Positions 6,483-10,629 of a DNA stretch of 10,629 bases are shown here, one piece after another (positions within the stretch are counted from its first letter, which is position 1; each line of letters starts with the position of its first letter). The translations under genes were made by a program, and so were the position numbers. Origin of the DNA: Wenzhouxiangella sp. Lineage in GTDB: Bacteria; Pseudomonadota; Gammaproteobacteria; Xanthomonadales; Wenzhouxiangellaceae. Under the pieces are notes generated by a model. That model was given only the letters and a program-made list of their open reading frames with translations. It was not told where the DNA came from and searched no databases. The stretch lies in the NCBI GenBank assembly GCA_007119095.1, contig SKQI01000213.1, positions 1 through 10,629 of the forward strand, read 5' to 3'.

Positions 6483-7625
6483 ATGAGACTGGTCCTGAGT
6501 GCCGGCGAGGCATCCGGCGACCAGATCGCCGCCGACCTGGCTCGCGCCCTCGCCGAACAGCAGCCTGACCTGGAAATGGCCGGTCTGGCCGGCCCTCGCA
6601 TGCAAGCTGCCGGCGTCACCCCCTGGTATGGTCTGGACGCGCTCAACGTCATGGGCCTGACCGAGGTCATCGGCCACCTGCCGCGATTGATAAAGCTGCG
6701 ACGCGAGTATCGTCAGCGGATTCTTGACTGGCAGCCTGATGCCTTCATCAGCATCGATGCGCCTGACTTCAACCTGGGCCTGGCCGGGCAGCTACGCGCC
6801 CGCGGCCTGACCACCATCCACTATGTATCGCCCTCTGTCTGGGCCTGGCGGGCACACCGGATAAAAAAAATCGCCCGCTCGCTGGATCTGCTGCTGACCC
6901 TGTTCCCGTTCGAGCCCGAGCTGTACCAGCCGCATGGCCTGGATGCTCGTTTCGTTGGCCATCACTTGGCCGATGAGCTCAAACAACAGCCCGAGCGGAA
7001 GGCGCTGCGCGACCGTCTCGGCGTAGCTGACGATCAGGCCATGATCGTGCTGCTGCCCGGCAGTCGCGGTGGCGAAATCCAGCGCCATGTCAACTTGCTG
7101 GCCGAAACCGCCGCCAGACTGCGCGCGCGCTATCCCAGCGCCTTGCTGGTCATGCTACTGGCTAACCGCGACCACAAGGCACAGGCACTTGCACTGGCCG
7201 GCAGCAGCCTGGCAGGCAGCCAGGTCACCCTGGTTGCGGGCGAGACTCGCCTTGGCCTGACGGCGGCAGACCTGGCCGTTGCCGCCTCCGGGACGGTCAC
7301 CCTGGAGTCATTCCTGGTCGGCTGTCCGCAGGTTGTGTACTATCGTCTGCCCGCTGCAACCTACTGGCTGGCTCGGCTGCTGCGCCTGGTCCGAACCCGA
7401 CACGTATCGCTACCGAACATCCTGACTGCTCAGGAACTGGTGCCGGAACGCCTGCAGAGCGCAGCCACCGCCGAACAGCTTTGTCGCGACGCCGTCGCCT
7501 GGCTGGAGCAGCCCGACAGGGTCCGGGCTTACCGCCAGTCTGCATCCGAGTGGCGTCAACGGCTGGGGCAGGATGCCGGCGATCGCGCAGCATCTGCCAT
7601 TCTTGAAAAGCTCGGCCATGGATAA
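6483..7625 (+). CDS. lpxB: LpxB, lipid-A-disaccharide synthase
   Basis: A 380-residue GT-B-type glycosyltransferase (family GT19; E. coli 382) that joins UDP-2,3-diacylglucosamine and lipid X into the lipid A disaccharide 1-phosphate at the inner-membrane surface. Motifs seen: GEASGD at residues 8-13, SIDAPDFN at about 91-97, HYVSPSVWAWR, LLTLFPFEPELY, LLPGSRGGEI, ASGTVTLE and PNILTAQELVPE. Two positions differ from the usual forms as I recall them: FVGHHLAD (usually FVGHPL) with the second His at residue 161, and GSRGGEI (usually GSRxSEI). No clear Shine-Dalgarno precedes the ATG, which lies six bases after lpxA; coupling is likely. The 3' end overlaps rnhB by eight bases. The length is full and there is no sign of decay. 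Confidence 0.96.
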   Translation: MRLVLSAGEASGDQIAADLARALAEQQPDLEMAGLAGPRMQAAGVTPWYGLDALNVMGLTEVIGHLPRLIKLRREYRQRILDWQPDAFISIDAPDFNLGLAGQLRARGLTTIHYVSPSVWAWRAHRIKKIARSLDLLLTLFPFEPELYQPHGLDARFVGHHLADELKQQPERKALRDRLGVADDQAMIVLLPGSRGGEIQRHVNLLAETAARLRARYPSALLVMLLANRDHKAQALALAGSSLAGSQVTLVAGETRLGLTAADLAVAASGTVTLESFLVGCPQVVYYRLPAATYWLARLLRLVRTRHVSLPNILTAQELVPERLQSAATAEQLCRDAVAWLEQPDRVRAYRQSASEWRQRLGQDAGDRAASAILEKLGHG

Positions 7626-8196
7626 GGCTTTTCAGCGGATAGCCGGTGTCGACGAAGCCGGACGTGGCCCGCTGGCTGGCCCCGTGGTCGCGGCTGCCGT
7701 CGTGCTGGATCCCGCTCACCCGATTGAAGGTCTGGCTGATTCAAAGAAGCTGAGCGCCGCCCGGCGCGAGCAACTGGCCGAGCAGATCTACCGGCAATCC
7801 CTGGCCGTGGGCATCTGCTGCGTGGAAGCCGGGGAGATCGATCAAATCAACATCCTCCAGGCCACTCTCAAAGCCATGAGCGGCGCGGTCGGCCAGCTGC
7901 GTCCCCCGCCCGACCGGGTGCTCGTCGACGGCAATCGCCTGCCGAGACTGGCCATGCCCGCTGCCGCCCTGGTCGGCGGAGACGGGCTGGAACCGGCAAT
8001 CAGCGCCGCCAGCATCATTGCCAAGACCCGGCGCGACGCCATCATGCTGGACTGGCATCAGCGATACCCCGTGTACGGCTTTGATCGACACAAGGGCTAT
8101 GGCACGGCCTTTCACCTCGAGGCACTGGCCACCCACGGTCCCTGCCCTGCGCATCGACACAGCTTCCGACCGGTCTCCCAGACGCAGCTATTCTGA
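7618..8196 (+). CDS. rnhB: RnhB, ribonuclease HII
   Basis: A 192-residue enzyme (E. coli 198) that nicks RNA-DNA hybrids and removes single misincorporated ribonucleotides from DNA. Family features: VDEAGRGPLAGPVVAAAVVL at residues 11-30, then DSKKLS, VLVDGN, AISAASIIAKTRRD, YGFDRHKGYGT, and a C-terminal HGPCPAHRHSF. The four acidic catalytic residues are D12, E13, D104 and D122, at a constant offset of four from E. coli D16, E17, D108 and D126. An upstream in-frame ATG at 7573 would add 15 residues inside lpxB with no family similarity, so the start at 7618 is preferred; it overlaps lpxB by eight bases. This is the last gene of the canonical cluster in this window. No hairpin terminator is visible downstream. 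Confidence 0.97.
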   Translation: MDKAFQRIAGVDEAGRGPLAGPVVAAAVVLDPAHPIEGLADSKKLSAARREQLAEQIYRQSLAVGICCVEAGEIDQINILQATLKAMSGAVGQLRPPPDRVLVDGNRLPRLAMPAAALVGGDGLEPAISAASIIAKTRRDAIMLDWHQRYPVYGFDRHKGYGTAFHLEALATHGPCPAHRHSFRPVSQTQLF

Positions 8197-8201
8197 AAGC
8201 A

Positions 8202-8245
8202 ATCAAAACTGTCAAGTCGAAATTTGCACTTCATCACATTTTGAT
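8202..8245. promoter_or_regulatory. Nested dyad, possible operator over the promoter
   Basis: Two almost concentric inverted repeats lie in the gap after rnhB. The outer arms are ATCAAAA (8202-8208) and TTTTGAT (8239-8245). The inner element, 8214-8231, has symmetric AAGT/ACTT arms around a central AAATTT, with one unsymmetric dinucleotide on each side. The inner element covers the putative -35 box, as a repressor operator would. The symmetry is seen directly; a binding function is inferred. Confidence 0.3.
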
Positions 8246-8252
8246 CTAACAT
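8224..8252 (+). promoter_or_regulatory. Putative sigma70-type promoter of the hydrolase/DUF4785 unit
   Basis: TTGCAC (8224-8229) and TAACAT (8247-8252) are separated by exactly 17 bases, in the only markedly AT-rich stretch between the envelope cluster and the hydrolase gene. The matches to consensus are moderate (three of six and four of six). A transcript would begin near 8259, about 40 bases before the ATG. Position and spacing support the call, but it is a prediction only. Confidence 0.45.
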
Positions 8253-8283
8253 TCACGGGTGGGGCTGTAATCGCTAAATTGAG

Positions 8284-8288
8284 AGGAG
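8284..8288 (+). promoter_or_regulatory. Strong Shine-Dalgarno of the hydrolase gene
   Basis: AGGAG lies nine bases before the ATG at 8298. It is stronger than any ribosome site within the coupled lpxD-rnhB block, which fits an independently started unit, and it fixes the start in front of a signal peptide. Confidence 0.75.
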
Positions 8289-8297
8289 AAACAATCC

Positions 8298-9158
8298 ATG
8301 TCGCGAATCATCAAGGCCGCTGGCCTTTTTGTTTTACTACTAACATTCGCACCCGTATGGGGCGCCACCGGGGTCGCCTTTGTTCACGGGACCGGCAAGC
8401 AGACCAATGCATTGAACGACTACTGGACGACCAGCATGGTCAACTCCGTTCGCCAGGGTTTGCCCAATCAGAACAACTACGTTGTCATCAACTGCGACTT
8501 CGAGCAGTACATGTGGGATTCACAGGCTGCCGGCTGCCTGGCGACACACCTGCATAACTTCATCAACCAGCGCGGCATCACCGACCTGGTCGTACTGACT
8601 CACTCCAACGGTGGCAACGTAATGCGCTGGATCATGTCAAACCCGACCTGGGACAGCCGCTATCCGCAGATCATCCAGCGCTTGCGTTGGGTCAACGCGC
8701 TGGCGCCGTCCAGCCTGGGAACCCCGCTGGCCGATGCCGTCATGGCCGGCAACGTGTTCGAGGCCTCGCTGGGCTGGCTGCTGGGCTACCAGAACGATGC
8801 CGTGCGCATGCAGCAAACCAGCTGGATGCAGCATTACAACAGCACCTGGCTGCTGGGCACGGCCGGCCGCCCCAACCTGCCCAAGGGTTTCTGGAACGTG
8901 GTCGGCACCGACGTTCATGCTGCAGTCTGGAACACGGCTTCCTACTGTGGTGGCTATCATTACCAGGTCGGACTGGCTGTCACCCAGTGGTGGCTGAACA
9001 GCTGCTCCGACGGTTTTCTTGAGTGCTCCAGTCAGAATGGCGCCGGCAACCTGTGGTTTTATGACCACTGGCGTACCGACCGCGGCCGCAAGCTCTCGCA
9101 TCATCAGAGCCGCCGCGACTGCTTCAATCTTGACGTCATTCTGCGCAACGACCTGTAA
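8298..9158 (+). CDS. Exported lipase-like alpha/beta hydrolase
   Basis: A 286-residue protein with a signal peptide (charged start, hydrophobic core at residues 9-19, cleavage near 22-23), so it is probably periplasmic or secreted. The mature part opens with a strand and an oxyanion-type HGT (H30-T32 in VAFVHGTGKQT). The nucleophile elbow is LTHSNGGN, with S103 as likely nucleophile; Thr replaces the usual first Gly of GxSxG. A lipase-like GTPLADAVMAG segment follows. Near the end, D238 in CSDGFLECSS resembles the acid-residue region of secreted triacylglycerol lipases (NDG..CSS), and H268 or H269 in LSHHQSRRD is a candidate catalytic His. Six cysteines remain in the mature protein (66, 80, 217, 236, 243, 275), which suggests disulfides. 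It has its own putative promoter and ribosome site, and the DUF4785-type gene follows after 15 bases. The substrate is unknown: lipase, esterase or acyltransferase are all possible. Confidence 0.75.
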   Translation: MSRIIKAAGLFVLLLTFAPVWGATGVAFVHGTGKQTNALNDYWTTSMVNSVRQGLPNQNNYVVINCDFEQYMWDSQAAGCLATHLHNFINQRGITDLVVLTHSNGGNVMRWIMSNPTWDSRYPQIIQRLRWVNALAPSSLGTPLADAVMAGNVFEASLGWLLGYQNDAVRMQQTSWMQHYNSTWLLGTAGRPNLPKGFWNVVGTDVHAAVWNTASYCGGYHYQVGLAVTQWWLNSCSDGFLECSSQNGAGNLWFYDHWRTDRGRKLSHHQSRRDCFNLDVILRNDL

Positions 9159-9160
9159 TC

Positions 9161-9165
9161 GGGAG
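9161..9165 (+). promoter_or_regulatory. Shine-Dalgarno of the DUF4785-type gene
   Basis: GGGAG lies in the 15-base gap after the hydrolase stop, eight bases before the ATG at 9174. It supports this start and suggests independent, efficient initiation on a shared mRNA. Confidence 0.7.
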
Positions 9166-9173
9166 AGCACATC

Positions 9174-10430
9174 ATGAAAAAAGTACAAATTATTGCCGCC
9201 CTCAGCCTGATCACCGGTTCTGCCTTGGCCGCACCTGCCGTGGAATGGCTGCCTCCCGCTAGCAGCGACCTGGTCGCCAGCGGGCTGTCTGCCGACATTG
9301 GGCAGCTGCCAGCCAGCCGCCACAGCGAATCCAGCCCGGTCAACTTTTCCTGGGCGATGAGCACAGACAGGGATCCCACACCGCAATTGCAACGCGCAGA
9401 AAGTCGCCAGTACTGGGTCGATGTGTCGGGCAGCCAACTGGCCGAAGGCATCGATTTGCCGCTGACCGCCCCAGGCGCCGTGATTCGCGTTTCCGCGCTG
9501 GAAAGTGGTAGCGAACTGCAGCTGGACCCGGCTCGTCTGCAACTGTCTGTTGACCGACAGGCGCTGGATATTGCCAACCTTCAGGATGTCTCTACCGGCG
9601 CCATCATGCAGCGTCAGGGCATGTCAGTGCCTGAGGACACCGTTGCCTTCCGCTTGCCGTCCGATGTGGATGTTGCCCGGCTGAACGTTCGCCATCCTGG
9701 CGCTATTGGTGACCAGGCCCTGGTGGTTCATGTGTTTGAGCCGAACAGCCCCTGGGTGGCGGAAATGACCGCGCCGCGCACCAACTTCCTGGCCGGTCAA
9801 CCGATCGAGTTTGGCCTGAACCTGAGCGACGGCACGCACACCTTCACCATCGAGCAGGTCGATGCCATGCTGGTCAGCCCGGATGCCGACCAGGTCTGGT
9901 CGCTCAGCCACCACGCTGACCGCGGTCTCAACGGTCAGATTCCGCCAGCAGGCCTGTCTGCTGCCGCCGGCCTGTACGAAGCTCACGCTTACATCGAACA
10001 GCAAATCAAGGGCATGGTGGTCCGTCGCGATGTCAAGATCGCATTCAGCGTCGCGCCTGCAGCCGGCCGCTTCACCGGACATGCCAGACAGACAGCCGGG
10101 TCAGTGCTGGCACTGGATCTGGGCGTCGAGGTGATTGCTTCCGGCCGTTATCAGGTCAACGGTGAGATCTTTGGTACCAACACCTTCGGCCAGCTGCAGC
10201 CGCTGGCCTTCGCCCAGTCTGCCGCCCTGCTGGAGCCCGGCAGCGGCAGCATTCGTCTGGAGCTGGATGAAAGCGTGCTTAACGGCAGCGGCCTGACAGC
10301 GCCGTTCGAAGTGCGTAATCTACAGTTGTTGGACCAGGGTCGCATGTTTTTGCTGGAAGAGCGTCAGCGCGCTATCGTCATCCAGGGTCAGGACCAGGCA
10401 CCACGTCGTGACTTCCTGATCGAACGCTGA
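9174..10430 (+). CDS. Exported DUF4785-type protein of unknown function
   Basis: A 418-residue protein with a clean Sec signal peptide (MKK, hydrophobic core, cleavage at SALA|A near residue 19). No cysteine is seen, so it is not a lipoprotein and has no disulfides. I recognise it as resembling the DUF4785 family from the C-terminal pattern: YQVNGEIFGTN, then alanine-rich LAFAQSAALLEPG, then APFEVRNLQLLDQGRM. That recognition is from memory and unchecked. Visible layout: an N-terminal region (about 20-190) with short beta-like segments; a middle part from about 200 (MTAPRTNFLAGQPIEFGLNLSD) that reads like an immunoglobulin-type beta-sandwich; and a C-terminal beta domain (about 300-405). No catalytic motif or membrane span is seen after the signal. 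It is probably co-transcribed with the hydrolase and ends just before a terminator. It could be a binding or accessory protein for the hydrolase, but nothing in the sequence proves that. Confidence 0.7.
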   Translation: MKKVQIIAALSLITGSALAAPAVEWLPPASSDLVASGLSADIGQLPASRHSESSPVNFSWAMSTDRDPTPQLQRAESRQYWVDVSGSQLAEGIDLPLTAPGAVIRVSALESGSELQLDPARLQLSVDRQALDIANLQDVSTGAIMQRQGMSVPEDTVAFRLPSDVDVARLNVRHPGAIGDQALVVHVFEPNSPWVAEMTAPRTNFLAGQPIEFGLNLSDGTHTFTIEQVDAMLVSPDADQVWSLSHHADRGLNGQIPPAGLSAAAGLYEAHAYIEQQIKGMVVRRDVKIAFSVAPAAGRFTGHARQTAGSVLALDLGVEVIASGRYQVNGEIFGTNTFGQLQPLAFAQSAALLEPGSGSIRLELDESVLNGSGLTAPFEVRNLQLLDQGRMFLLEERQRAIVIQGQDQAPRRDFLIER

Positions 10431-10454
10431 CTCGGTTCGGTAAGCTCAAGCGCC

Positions 10455-10482
10455 AAAGGCCAGCCCACCGGGCTGGCCTTTT
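10455..10482 (+). terminator. Rho-independent terminator, possibly bidirectional
   Basis: A perfect stem: AAAGGCCAGCCC (10455-10466), a three-base loop ACC, then GGGCTGGCCTTT (10470-10481), followed by one more T to make a four-T run. It lies 25 bases after the DUF4785-type stop. On the minus strand the stem is followed by only three T, so it might also end the convergent gene entering from the right, less efficiently. Confidence 0.88.
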
Positions 10483-10518
10483 GCTTTATCCGAAACGGAG
10501 CCTTTCGCTGGTGGCCGG

Positions 10519-10629
10519 CTAGCCGGTGATGAAACAGCCAGCCTCGATGTGCCTGCCCTGATTGGGATCCGCCTCGACCAGATCATCAACCCGTGCCGCA
10601 GGCGGCCCCTTTTCCAGCCAGGCGGCCAA
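10519..10629 (-). CDS. 3' end of an unidentified minus-strand gene
   Basis: Reading the minus strand from the right edge gives 36 open codons ending in TAG (bases 10521-10519). The C-terminal residues include RVDDLVEADP and end in HIEAGCFITG. About 72% of third positions are G or C, like the neighbouring genes. The stop lies 37 bases beyond the hairpin terminator, the layout expected for two convergent genes. The peptide reads like a genuine soluble protein C-terminus, but I do not recognise the family. A plus-strand frame is also open over part of this stretch, so short-range chance is not excluded. Confidence 0.5.
   Translation of the reverse strand: MAAWLEKGPPAARVDDLVEADPNQGRHIEAGCFITG

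Noticed and set aside
7573..7617. Upstream extension of rnhB
   Set aside because: The 15 added residues are lpxB sequence read in another frame, and RNase HII begins close to the VDEAGRG motif.
8637..9542. Long minus-strand open frame (301 codons) across the hydrolase and DUF4785-type genes
   Set aside because: It spans two plus-strand genes with signal peptides and good ribosome sites, and its translation is low-complexity-like Gly/Ala/Arg-rich text typical of antisense frames.
10515..10526. Palindrome CCGGCTAGCCGG over the stop of the minus-strand fragment
   Set aside because: It has no loop or T-run and is short; such sites are expected by chance in GC-rich DNA.
1..10629. CRISPR array, tRNA, rRNA or insertion sequence
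   Set aside because: No regularly spaced repeats, no tRNA-like cloverleaf, no transposase-like frame and no terminal inverted repeats were seen.

Overview
The window carries the conserved gammaproteobacterial envelope-biogenesis cluster in canonical order and all on the plus strand: rseP (5' end cut off), bamA, skp/ompH, lpxD, fabZ, lpxA, lpxB, rnhB. A separate plus-strand pair of exported proteins follows: a lipase-like alpha/beta hydrolase and a DUF4785-type protein. A strong hairpin terminator then precedes the 3' end of an unidentified minus-strand gene at the right edge. The DNA is GC-rich with strong G/C third-position bias. Gene order and protein sequence fit a gammaproteobacterium, probably on the Xanthomonadales/Chromatiales side (a Wenzhouxiangella-like lineage is possible). 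The genus cannot be fixed from sequence reading alone.

Layout. 1-991 is the C-terminal three quarters of the RseP site-2 protease. 1047-3509 is BamA (five POTRA domains plus barrel). 3613-4182 is the periplasmic chaperone Skp. 4179-8196 is a tightly packed block (lpxD-fabZ-lpxA-lpxB-rnhB) with ATGA or 8-nt overlaps or gaps of 7 nt or less, which implies translational coupling. 8197-8297 is an AT-rich intergenic region with a putative sigma70 promoter and a nested dyad. 8298-9158 and 9174-10430 are the two exported proteins, each with its own good Shine-Dalgarno. 10455-10482 is a Rho-independent terminator. 10519-10629 is a partial minus-strand gene.

How the genes work together. RseP cleaves membrane-bound anti-sigma and signal-peptide remnants. 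BamA inserts outer-membrane proteins that Skp delivers. LpxA, LpxD and LpxB perform the acylation and disaccharide steps of lipid A synthesis. FabZ draws on the same 3-hydroxyacyl-ACP pool that LpxA and LpxD use. RnhB is a housekeeping ribonuclease that travels with the cluster. In the reference order dnaE and accA follow rnhB; here they are replaced by the hydrolase/DUF4785 unit.

Most notable points: a perfect 12-residue EF-hand-type calcium loop in a predicted BamA surface loop; an acidic insertion and two lone cysteines in neighbouring BamA loops; a methionine at the LpxA hydrocarbon-ruler position, which predicts a short (about C10 backbone) primary 3-hydroxy acyl chain; and the self-contained hydrolase/DUF4785 transcription unit, the best candidate here for an undescribed two-protein system.
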